This document shows, one piece after another, positions 25,301-34,300 of a stretch of 45,544 nucleotides of DNA; the first letter of the stretch is position 1; each line of letters opens with the position of its first letter. The stretch lies in the NCBI GenBank assembly GCA_011957885.1, contig BLMO01000167.1:1-45544 (forward strand), written 5' to 3'. Below the pieces are notes generated by a model. The model searched no databases. It was given only the letters and a program-made list of their open reading frames with translations, and was not told the DNA's origin. Source of the DNA: Clostridiales bacterium (GTDB lineage Bacteria; Bacillota; Clostridia; Oscillospirales; CAG-272). The position numbers were made by a program, and so were the translations under genes.

Positions 25301-26455
25301 ATAAAATGGAATAACAGCAATATCATGCAGGTTCTGATTGTTTATTTCAGTTGAAAAGTCCTGTGGAGAAATGTCATTATCCACTGCATAAGTTTCAATA
25401 TTTTTCTGACATAACGGAACAATTCCATATTCTTTAAAGGATTTAAATAGACCTTCCTCACTGTTATCGGAAAATCTATAAAAATTATTTCTTGACGTAA
25501 TTATAATAATCGTTTCCTTATATTTTTCAGAAAACGTATTTAATCTTCTTGCAAATGTGTTTTTATGCTTATCTTCTATTTCATCAAAGGCATCAAAAAT
25601 CAAAAAGAGTTTACCAAAATCTTTACTAGGATATTCTTCTTCGATTATTTGTTGGATAGACTCATCCACATAACGATTCAAATTATATAGCAGCGGATAG
25701 TATATCGTTTCATACACCTTAGCCGCCAATTGCTGTATTGCAATACTTTTCCCACCCCCGGCTTCTCCTAACAAAACTACATGCTTTTCTCTTTTACATA
25801 TCTCTATCAGTTCTTCAGAATAATCAGGCAAAGAAAATCCCTCTTGCAGATTTTGGTACAGTGCCGCACAGCGTAATATTGTGTTCTGTGGCATTTGGTA
25901 TATCTTTTTTTCGATAGAATGCTGCGGCGGCTGCAATGCACCATAAATTGCATGAACAGTATTATTTATAGAGTCAACCTTAGAATTTATTTGATTTTCG
26001 ATATAATATAGTCCCCTATCGCTAACCTTTATCTTTCCTGTAAAATAATCTCGCATTGAAGAAAAAATATGTGTAATTACTTCTTTTACACAACATTTAT
26101 CATCAAAGGTGATATTTCTGCCTTCTTGAGCATAACGCTTCCTTAGATACGTAATTACATCTTCGCAGCGTGATTGCAAATATGTTTCTTCGACTTCAGA
26201 TGGCTGAATAATATAATCAAGAAAATGCTCGATTATATTAAAGTTATTGAGGTAATCCTCAAACGCCTGACTGTCCACGATCGTCATTTCATGCTGTACA
26301 GCATAATCCTGATACCAATTTACTAAATCCTGCAAATGTTTTTTCAATTCATTTTGCTCTTTAAAATTTGTAATTCTACTTTTTACTGCATCTAACAGCA
26401 AGCTGATTATTATATCCAATATTTTGCCAGTGAGCCCGGATGCCACTATACACAT
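22352..26455 (-). CDS. NACHT-type STAND NTPase, candidate anti-phage protein
   Basis: A 1367-residue protein with AAGGAGG before the ATG. Residues 1-200 are helical with no catalytic motif I can name. A NACHT NTPase follows: Walker A GEAGGGKS at 230-237, Walker B LIFDAFDEIE at 285-293, and sensor IIITSRN around 317-322. The C-terminal ~850 residues are alpha-helical repeats (HEAT/ARM/TPR-like), the usual sensor of such proteins. NACHT proteins of this size act in bacterial phage defence and cell suicide. It is monocistronic and AT-rich compared with the que region, and lies in an island with another STAND protein and a type III restriction locus. The trigger and the effector activity cannot be read from the sequence. 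Confidence 0.8.
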   Translation of the reverse strand: MCIVASGLTGKILDIIISLLLDAVKSRITNFKEQNELKKHLQDLVNWYQDYAVQHEMTIVDSQAFEDYLNNFNIIEHFLDYIIQPSEVEETYLQSRCEDVITYLRKRYAQEGRNITFDDKCCVKEVITHIFSSMRDYFTGKIKVSDRGLYYIENQINSKVDSINNTVHAIYGALQPPQHSIEKKIYQMPQNTILRCAALYQNLQEGFSLPDYSEELIEICKREKHVVLLGEAGGGKSIAIQQLAAKVYETIYYPLLYNLNRYVDESIQQIIEEEYPSKDFGKLFLIFDAFDEIEDKHKNTFARRLNTFSEKYKETIIIITSRNNFYRFSDNSEEGLFKSFKEYGIVPLCQKNIETYAVDNDISPQDFSTEINNQNLHDIAVIPFYLRELVNIYKRNNGLPEKSDIMQEIVRNRFDKDCTKYATTKEIEDYEFQIFLNLQKLAFGIQCFNTKNLSNVDYQKLFPNNDERTLIKYSGIFSKNEKNEWSFEHNIFREYLTAQFLNQLQFEDIEKLVFNRQGKIITSWINVLSFLVLIRENSDLVDLLIEKDPEILIQFETSRIDEATRADLVIKLLDGFSQKNVWITHGLNSAERVAKFGQSKKLCEYLLDQISTQSKFRALSNALIVLSEFTNLYGMDKQVQQILFDCLRSHDIRNYEKGRALAAIVSLGLSSDVITLYLADHFQDDAEGFYVLQVLRYLKSVHLCEAHIDYFIEAFKLAEKNREDQYGIRFEVLNAFCEVRDPACLCKIIFTIAQRHDIFSIEHKYCGKIMSNAIASYNQGNIVLLDTVIGAFLESAFQHNGFSKECITFFEKTGTKTVAFMKIAEDKSEEQKLWAGYLLKALGDADCYECLLAEYKNDPQRYKELVNELASRFHFDDPWYKDYKAALLERGISLPKETQYFDHDAAREEGYQIYFNALFDKSEYCSLVEKLVVKSGNKKITFSELKNFRFDFFEYSSRPKFVESSTLRQIYYNLGTDDDSNNRIVLDAILHVENWKRFIARQAYKILRHDNKITISDCQKEYFQAYCNELLACMDFSKDFSDNDTGGITYTYAGLYFIFFSDFFDFHYEKDIYLKMLLVPPRFFKKQEEIGYSKIPQYICNHLSEAEIADQIMHNLLEDNLCLDTLEMYIQFCKDRHLDAALQKAEDICLNAALASWHKRHALDYINDIKGYEYIYDRFLGTEDKDLFEHIVNITIGYRDFRLKERLEQVSRDSPSEQKFIGELIYLNSAYGLQCFYDQMKSSMKSTDFVYSMSYSSPLESLSVINDIGLLDRLGDMRILRFNPGFEDSDVFRLYNSLYKAYVNLADNDFEAVTDHLQSVVQSDCISEEERSFCNTVLIYIEQLYNQRSGIEWTIPKIKTLWDKVNV

Positions 26456-26543
26456 GAAAATATACCTCCTTACAATAGCATTTATCGATCTGCACTATAA
26501 ACATACTTGATTCAAATATGTTGACTCCTATTCAGTAAATTCA

Positions 26544-26572
26544 TTATACCATATGTGAAAAGCCTTTACAAA
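26544..26572 (-). promoter_or_regulatory. Candidate promoter of the NACHT gene
   Basis: On the minus strand TATAAT (26549-26544) is preceded at 17 bases by TTTGTA (26572-26567). It lies about 90 bases upstream of the NACHT start, in the divergent interval shared with the IS3 transposase. Confidence 0.5.
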
Positions 26573-26608
26573 CCATTATGATATAATCATCCTGAAGGAG
26601 ATGATAGT

Positions 26609-27754
26609 ATGAACAGAAAGTACAGTAACAATGAAAAACAAATAATTCTTAATCGCTATCTATCCGACGGCGAATCATCTGCGACTATTCTTGCCGACAC
26701 CGGCATACCCAAGAGCACATTTTACAGTTGGCTGAAAGCATATAAAAAAGAGCAAGAAAATTGCAACCGAAAACTCATTAACATCCGTAACTTTCATTTG
26801 CTCGAAAACAAAGTTGCCCGTCTGGAAGGAATGATCGAAATCCTGCAATCGGTTACTTGTACAGCCAAGTCACCACTAAAAGAAAAACTGTATGCCGCCG
26901 AACAGTTGCATGGGAAATACAACATCCACATGATCTGCGATGCACTGGATATCCCAAGAAGTACATTCTACAATCATATTTTCCGTAACAAAAAAGACAA
27001 CACGTGGTATTCAAAGCGCAAAGAAGAACTGCGTATACGAATACAGGAAATTTATGATGAAAGCAATCAAATCTTTGGTGCAGGAAAAATAACCGCCGTT
27101 ATGCGGAATAAAGGTATCAAAGTAAGTGAAGAAATGGTGCGTACTCTTATGAAAGATATGAGGATCGGCAGTATCCGTCAAGTGGCAAAGAAACTATACG
27201 ATGAGGAAAAGCGAAAGCACAAAAATTATCTCAATCAAGAGTTTGATCCGAATGCACCAAACAAAGTCTGGGTAAGCGATGTTACATATTTCAAGTTTCA
27301 TGACAAAGCCTTTTATATCTGCGTAGTCATGGATTTATACGCCCGCTTGGTAATCGGATATAAAATCGGAAATAAAAACAGCACACAACTCGTCAAGTCA
27401 ACTTTCCAGCAAGCATATTCGAAGCGACAGCCACCTTCTGATTTACTTTATCATACTGACAGAGGATTTAATTATGCATCATAAACGATGGCAGAATACT
27501 TGAAGTCTTTGGATGTTACCCATTCATTTTCACGACCTTATGTCCCGTATGATAATTCTGTTATAGAGTCATTCTTTTCCTCCTTAAAAAGAGAGGAACT
27601 GTATAGAACAAAATACAAATCGGAAAAGGACTTCCGCGATGCGGTGGACAAGTATATAGTATTCTATAATACCAAACGCCCACATCGAAAGCTGCAATAC
27701 AAGACTCCCGAACAAAAGGAACAAGAATATGCCTTAAAACAAGAGGTTGTGTGA
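26609..27754 (+). pseudogene. IS3-family transposase, copy A, one nonsense codon
   Basis: A single continuous frame of 382 codons including its terminal stop, unlike the usual orfA/orfB pair, with one in-frame TAA at 27482-27484. An N-terminal helix-turn-helix (TGIPKSTFYSWLKAYK) and coiled coil precede the DDE domain. Catalytic residues are Asp224 (SDVTYF), Asp284 (HTDRG) and Glu320 (NSVIESF), the D-x35-E spacing of IS3. The nonsense codon lies between the second Asp and the Glu, so the product cannot be catalytic. ATG with GAAGGAG upstream. It is divergent from the NACHT gene, 153 bases away. Confidence 0.85.
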
Positions 27755-27764
27755 AAATAGTACA

Positions 27765-28008
27765 ATAGACTAACGGGTTCAAAAACATTCACTGTTGACT
27801 TTTTCGTATTAAAATTTGCATTTTTCTTTTTTCAGTCCAAATGGCAAAAAGGAAAAGCGGTTCTGAAAAACCGCTTAAATATTAGGATTATAAAGAAAAA
27901 CACCATCCAGTCTAAACCACAGGGGTTCAGATTTCAATGGTGTCTCTTGATGTCTATGGGCTACAAAAAAGATATTTTCAGCAGTTTTTCGTATGAATTC
28001 GAACTCTC
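27765..28008 (+). repeat. Non-coding tail of IS copy A with two hairpins and repeat motif copy 2
   Basis: After the transposase stop come ATAGACTAACGGGTTC and a hairpin AAGCGGTT/AACCGCTT (about 27854-27875). A larger hairpin ACACCAT/ATGGTGT follows (about 27900-27948), containing CCACAGGGGTTCAGATT, and then AAAAAAGATATTTT (27965-27978) and GAATTCGAACTCTC (27995-28008). The whole series recurs after IS copy B. Compensating changes in the first hairpin suggest the fold is kept. Confidence 0.7.
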
Positions 28009-28066
28009 ACAAAATACGAAATATACATAACGCAGATGATTATCTCTTTGAGATGAGCATGCATCT

Positions 28067-29641
28067 TTAACTTTTTACAACGCAAATAGCAGGCTTTTCT
28101 TTATCGTGGGTAACTTTCAGCCAACCCATACCAAATAATGTGTTCACCAAGTTTTCAATAGAATTAAAGCGGTATACAAACGCACCAACATACTCTGCTG
28201 TTTTGCGAATGTGTGTAGGAGCAAGATCTGCGGTTACATTTGCGGCAAATTCAGAAGTTTTGCGGTTAAGTTCCGATACAACAGAAGTACATTCGCCAAG
28301 AATCTCACGAAGCTTATCGTATTCTTCGGCTGTCCACACGGCAAAATTTGCTTTGCCGTTATCAATGTATCCGAGCTTAGCAAGACGTTCCTTCCAATCC
28401 TTTGGTAAATATTCATAGCAATCCACTGCTGCGCAGACTACTGGGTCAGTCATATGGTCTTCAAAGTGTTGAGCGTTCAGCGTTTGTCTAAAATTCATTG
28501 CAATCACGCTACCGCGACCGTCACCGGAAGGTGTACCGTTATAAATACCTTGGATTCCTCTTGGAAGCTTATCACCTACAACATTCTCTGTACTTCTGCC
28601 CCAAATAATGCCACTTCCTCCGCCACCGTTTACAAGAGAATAAGGAGCATCATTCGGCAACTCTCCATAGTTCGTCGCCAAATTATTTTCGGTATCAATC
28701 AGAGACCAATGAATACACAAGAGAATCTTTTGCCAACGAGCAAGATTTTCATCAGAAAAGCGTTCTCCAAAACGTGCCTCAAATTCATCCGCCACCAAGA
28801 TAAACCTTTTAGCAGTATCCTCGGTAAGCTCTTTCAGCTTTCCGTCAATGGTTTTCGTGCAATCAAGTGTGAAGATCGGAATATTCGTCAGATACTTTCC
28901 GTTGTTGCAGACAAGGTACTGTCGGTCAATGAGCAATTTGATCTCGTCTTCAAGATACGGGAGAGCAACACCAAGTTCAATACTGATCTCTTGAATTGTT
29001 ACAGGGCTGTAATATGCCGCAAGCAAAATGTTTCCTTTCATCTTTCGTTTTTGAAAATCACGATATTCGCGGTCATCTCCCGCCTTTGTTCCCCAAAAAT
29101 CAATTTCAAAAATATTAGGGCAATAGCTTTTTTCTCCGTATAATCTTTCCATGTTCATACCCTCTCTGATAATTTTTCGTGCACGGAACAAATAATATTT
29201 CACCATTTCTGTACTGATCTGTAATTTGTCTGCTACTTCGGAGCAGGAGAGGTTGTCAATGTAGTATAAAACTGTTGCATCGCGGTATTGCCCTGATAAT
29301 AAGGACAGTTCTCTGCGGAGCAGATTTAGATCTTCTTTTTTGATGATTTTTTCTAAAGCGGACTCCGTTTCGTCAGCAATATTTTCGTCGAGCTCCATAG
29401 TCCGATTCGCGCTTTTAGATCTTTTGCGAAGAAACTCCATATAGACATTTTCTGCAATCTTCCACATAAAGCCGTAAAAACGTTCTTCCCCCTTTAGGTT
29501 TTTCGCAGATCTTATGATCTCATAGAGAATATCGCTTGCAAGATATTCGGCATCAGTTACATTGCCAATCCTTGTTAGAGCAAAGCCGAAGATAGACTTC
29601 ATATTCTCGGTAATCAGTTGCTCAAGTTTTATACTGTCCAT
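28067..29641 (-). CDS. ECF-like sigma factor with a long C-terminal extension
   Basis: 524 residues, GGAGG before the ATG. Region 2 lies at about residues 10-75 and region 4 at about 108-162 (LSGQYRDATVLYYIDNLSCSEVADKLQISTEMVKYYLFRARK). Unlike ordinary ECF factors of about 180 residues, another 360 residues follow. They start with a winged-helix-like segment (about 200-250, SPVTIQEISIELGVALPYLEDEIKLLIDR), then a domain with a Gly-rich loop (VNGGGGSGIIWG) and a helical C-terminus. Fused C-terminal domains in some ECF groups replace the anti-sigma factor. It stands alone between two IS3 copies, so its target genes are unknown. Confidence 0.8.
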   Translation of the reverse strand: MDSIKLEQLITENMKSIFGFALTRIGNVTDAEYLASDILYEIIRSAKNLKGEERFYGFMWKIAENVYMEFLRKRSKSANRTMELDENIADETESALEKIIKKEDLNLLRRELSLLSGQYRDATVLYYIDNLSCSEVADKLQISTEMVKYYLFRARKIIREGMNMERLYGEKSYCPNIFEIDFWGTKAGDDREYRDFQKRKMKGNILLAAYYSPVTIQEISIELGVALPYLEDEIKLLIDRQYLVCNNGKYLTNIPIFTLDCTKTIDGKLKELTEDTAKRFILVADEFEARFGERFSDENLARWQKILLCIHWSLIDTENNLATNYGELPNDAPYSLVNGGGGSGIIWGRSTENVVGDKLPRGIQGIYNGTPSGDGRGSVIAMNFRQTLNAQHFEDHMTDPVVCAAVDCYEYLPKDWKERLAKLGYIDNGKANFAVWTAEEYDKLREILGECTSVVSELNRKTSEFAANVTADLAPTHIRKTAEYVGAFVYRFNSIENLVNTLFGMGWLKVTHDKEKPAICVVKS

Positions 29642-29815
29642 TTGTTCCTCCGTTTCCGTTTTCAGGCGCCTTCATATATATAGTCGTTGGAACGCACAAA
29701 CGGTTAAGATGGTTTAGGGATTTTTATTTTATTATATCATATTTCTGCATTTCTTCCATTCTTACAGAAAATGTCGTAAAATTGTTTCAATGCATTAAAT
29801 ATAGGAGTTGAAAAT
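29642..29815. other. Divergent interval between sigma gene and IS copy B
   Basis: No gene. It holds the upstream regions of both flanking genes. TTTATTATATCATAT near 29736-29750 resembles CATTATACCATAT near 26543, the equivalent place before IS copy A, and may mark the left part of the IS. No clear terminal inverted repeat was found. Confidence 0.35.
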
Positions 29816-30955
29816 ATGAGAACTTACACCCAAAAAGAAAAGAAAGCGGTCATTGACCGTGTTATTTCCGGTGAACCGTCTGCGCGCATCCTCTCCGACA
29901 CCGGCATCCCCAAGAGCACCTTTTACAGTTGGTTACGCATTTACCAAGAGGAGCAGAACGCTGCCAATAGGAGAACGGTGGACATCCGCAATTTTCATTT
30001 GCTTGAAAACAAGGTCGCACGTCTGGAAGATATCGTTAAAATCCTCAAATCCGCAACCTGCACTCCGAAGTCGCCGTTAAAGCAGCGGTTGTATGCCGCC
30101 GAACAGCTTTACAGAAAATATAACGTACACGTAATTTGCAATGCGTTTGACATTTCCCGAGGAACATTTTATAACCACGTTCTCCGCAATAAGAAAGACA
30201 ACACGTGGTATGCGAAACGCAAAGAGGAATTGCGGCTTCGCATACAGGAGATCTACGACGAAAGCAATCAGATCTTCGATGCGGCTAAGATTGCGGCTGT
30301 AATGAAAAGTGAAGGATTCAAAATCAGTAATGAAATGGTGCGCACGCTTATGCGTGATATGGGGTTGGTCAGCATTCGCCAGTCGGCCAAAAAGCTGTAC
30401 GAGGACGAAGGACGCAAATACAAAAACCACCTTAACCAAGAGTTTGACACGAGCAAGCCGAACGAAGTATGGGTTAGCGATGTTACCTATTTCAAGTACG
30501 GCGAAAACGCTTATTATATTTGCGTGATTATAGATCTATTCTCTCGTATGGTGGTGGGATATAAAATCGGCAAGACCAACAGCACGCAGCTTATAAAATC
30601 AACCTTTCAAATTGCATATAAAGCACGTCAGCCTGATTCAAGTTTGATCTTTCATACCGACCGTGGCGGTAACTATCGTTCAAAAACGATGAACGACTAT
30701 ATGCGGTCATTACACATCACGCATTCTTTTTCGCGTGCGCACGTGCCGTATGACAATTCAGTGGTGGAATCGTTCTTTTCTTAAATGAAACGTGAGGAAT
30801 TGTATCGGACGAAATACCGTTTGGAATCAGACTTTCGACGTGCGGTGGACAAGTACATGGTTTTCTACAATACTAAACGGCCACACAAAAAACTGCCATA
30901 CAAGACACCCGAACAGAAGGAAGAGGAATATGCCTTGAAATTAACGGATTTATGA
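29816..30955 (+). pseudogene. IS3-family transposase, copy B, one nonsense codon
   Basis: Clearly homologous to copy A along its whole length but diverged, so not a recent duplicate. It is again one continuous frame with a single TAA, here at 30782-30784 directly after VVESFFS, that is, just past the catalytic Glu. It keeps SDVTYF, HTDRG and the Glu, then MKREELYRTKYR after the stop. The last ~55 residues would be lost. It is divergent from the sigma gene, 174 bases away, mirroring the copy A layout. Confidence 0.85.
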
Positions 30956-30959
30956 GACA

Positions 30960-31208
30960 TGTGCGGATAGACTGATGGGTTCGAAAAGGTTTGTTTTAAA
31001 TCTTTGGATTGTAAAATTTGAGTTTTTCTGTTTTTGGCCCAGCTGACAAAAAGAAAATGCGACCTCGAAAAGCCGCATAAATACTGGATTTATAAAGAAA
31101 AACACCATCAGTCTAAACCACAGGGGTTCAGATTGCAATGGTGTTTTCAGATGTCTAAGCACTATAAAAAAGATATTTTTGAGTTTCAGCTGAGGGATTT
31201 AAACTCTC
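30960..31208 (+). repeat. Non-coding tail of IS copy B with hairpins and repeat motif copy 3
   Basis: Aligns with the copy A tail: ATAGACTGATGGGTTCG, then a hairpin ATGCG/CGCAT with a GAAAA loop. ACACCAT...ATGGTGT (about 31101-31143) encloses CCACAGGGGTTCAGATT. Then come AAAAAGATATTTTT (31166-31180) and GGATTTAAACTCTC (31195-31208). Confidence 0.7.
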
Positions 31209-31213
31209 ACCAT

Positions 31214-31325
31214 GCAAGGCTCCGAAACAGAAGGAACAGGAATTTGCCTTGAAACAAACGGATAAATTGGGGGTTGTAAAGAAAACGCCATTGGCATCCA
31301 AACCGCAGGGGTTCAGATTTCAATG
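31214..31325 (+). pseudogene. Third IS3 3'-end remnant
   Basis: CCGAAACAGAAGGAACAGG followed by TTTGCCTTGAAA matches the codons for the end of the transposase (PxQKEQEFALK). Then GTAAAGAAAACGCCAT and CCGCAGGGGTTCAGATTTCA match the second hairpin of the tails. The remnant stops about 12 bases before the stop codon of the STAND nuclease gene. Confidence 0.65.
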
Positions 31326-31337
31326 ATATCTTCAAGT

Positions 31338-34300
31338 TTAACCTCTTAAAATTTCCTCGATTTGTTCTTGCACAATTATCTCTTTTACATGTCTAATCTC
31401 CCTTTGAACATAATTTTTATGCTCTATCCACTGTAACCCTATTAATTCCGGAAGTAATGATTCTAAAAATTCAATCCACCTTTCATATATTGGGATCAAA
31501 CTGCCTGATCCTCCCCAGGATGTTGGTATTAAAGGAATATTTTTAAAATCTTCAAACGAGCTGTTATTTTCAAGAAATATAGAAATGTAGCCTTTTTTTC
31601 TGTGAATCGATAGCTCTGAAATAGCATTAAACAAACAAAACATTTTTGTACAATTAGAAGCATATAACTGAATATACTCTTTAATCCAGAAATCTTGCTT
31701 TTCTAATAAATGATTACTCTTTTCAACAGGTAATAAAATAGATTTCAAGAAATGCGGAAAAGTGATTTGGGGATATTGAATTTTGTCGATTAACTGATTG
31801 ATAATTTTATTATATATTTCCGCAAAATTATCCAATTCAAAAAAGCATCTGTTTCGCTCTTGGCAGCCATCGATAGAAATATGATTGGAATCATTTTTTA
31901 AGAAGTCTATATATTCATCCAAAACAGACGGAGTCGCTAAATAAATATTTCTTAAGTAAGAACCGTCATAGTCAAAATTTCTATCATATTTTAACATTGC
32001 AAAATAAATTTCCTCAAGCAAACCAAGATCCGAGTTGAAATTTTGAACAACCGATTGTGGTGTATCATGATATTGGTTGAATAAAAGCGCAAAATATATG
32101 TTTACTATAAAAGGAGAGTATTCCATTTTCGTTAAAATAATTCTACAGCTTTTTATCAAAACATGCTTATCTATTCTACTATATTTATCTAAAAAGTCTA
32201 TATCACGAAGTGGCGATAATATAATAAACCTGTCAGATGGATCGGATAAAAAATCATATAAACATTGCATGTGTTTTTCTGTAATTAATTCTTTGGGCAA
32301 CTCATGATAATACGCATATAACCATGAATTTTTTTGACTATATTCAGCGCTACTCAGTAATTCAAATACTTCCGACTCAGAAAGTAATGAAAAAAGAGAA
32401 CTCACCAATTTGCATGGATGTAAATCATAGGGAGTGTCTTTATTGATATAATATTTAATTGCCTCAACATAATAATCGGTATCCTGTTCGATTATATTAA
32501 AGATACTTCCTAATCCATCACTGATTTCCCACTCATCATTATTATCGATTGACTTAACGATATTACAAACATCGATCAATTGCTTAATATCTTCTAAACT
32601 GCATTTAGATATATATTGTTCGATAGATTTATGTTTTAATTCTTTTATAGTATGATAATCAATATCTGTTCGAGGTTCAGGCCCTCTTAAAAGCATGTAT
32701 ATACGGAATTGCTTGTTGTCAAAATATGAAGCAAAAAAATCCATACAAAAAATATTCGCATAAGTAAAAACATTTTTTAAACGATTGGCTAAAAGACTGT
32801 TTGATAAATCACATGTGGGAAAATAAGATGCCATAATTGATTTTACATATGGAAAATCAAAATTCAAAACTGCTTGACTTGTTTCTTCGATATTATTACC
32901 ATAGGAAATCATTGCTTTTCTGATTTTTTCTCTGTATCTTTCCTTTTTGCAAATATCAATAAAAGATTCCCAAATTAGTTTACGGTAGTTTTTGACCCCC
33001 TCCGATGCATTTAACGATATACGATATATCATAAATGTATTTTTGCGTCCACCTTTTATTGGAGAAAAAGTCAATTTCAAAAACACTTTTGACATATCTA
33101 AAAAAAGCGTCGTTACAAATTCATCCTCCCAATTGTTAGAATATTCTTTTATTTTTTCAAAAAATATTATTTGTGTATCACAATCATTATAAGAAGATTC
33201 TTCACTTATTCCAAAATTTCGTTTAGCGGCATGATAAAACTGCATATACAAGTCCGGGCGCTTTAAGTAGTATTGAAAAAATAAATCCAAAGCGGCAGGA
33301 AAGTCCTCCATATCCGCAAATCCACCTAAAATATTAATAATATCATCGCTTATACTTTCATCATTCTTGCCCTCATCGGTATCTATATCGGAAATGCTAA
33401 TATTAACACGTTTTTCCTTATCTATTTTATTTTTTAGGAGTAACAGAGTTTCTGTTGGGTTGAGGAGAAAAAATGATTTTACGAATTCAAAGTAATAAGG
33501 AGAATCTTCACGAAACAATTTATTCCATATAAATAAAACCTCTTTTTGTACGAAACTGAAAAGTTCTTTGTTATGAAAAATATAAAGCAAAGTATTAATG
33601 GAAGATATGGTTCGTTCCCGATGCGTTTGAAAACACACATCAATCATTTCTGATAGACTCAGCAACTTTTTGTCAAAGAAAACATATTTAATTAAGTAAT
33701 TAGCTAAACATTGTTCAGAAAATTGAACCGCCTTGTCACTATAAACATTGATAAATTCTTGTTCGTGCAATTCCTTAATATTTTCAACAAATGCTTCCTT
33801 ATTGATTCCCTTATTCAGTAAAATTGGAAGAAATGTATCTATATGATCAAGATGTATTGCCCCTAAAAAGGCAACAACTCCTGCTGTGATACATATATAT
33901 TTATCCGAAAATAGTTCATCTTTTTTAAAGAGACAGCCAAAATAATTATCATATAATTGTGATGCATCAGCAATCGAATTCAAACAATCTGTATTACAAG
34001 CTAATCGCCCAGCAAGCATGGCAAGACGCGCATTACCTTCAGCAATTCTTACAATTCTATCTAAATATATTGAATTGGTAATATTCAATGCAGATTTAAG
34101 TATATTTTTGATCTGATCATCATTAAATACGCTAATTAAAATACTTTCATAAGAACTAATTTCCTGAATATCTTTTACTACTTTTTGTAGGGCGTAGTCT
34201 CTTACTGTAATCAGGATTTTTATATTATATCCCTCAGCATTTTTGTTTACATAACGAATAACATGATGCAATCCAGATAATTGATTCGCGTCATCTACAA

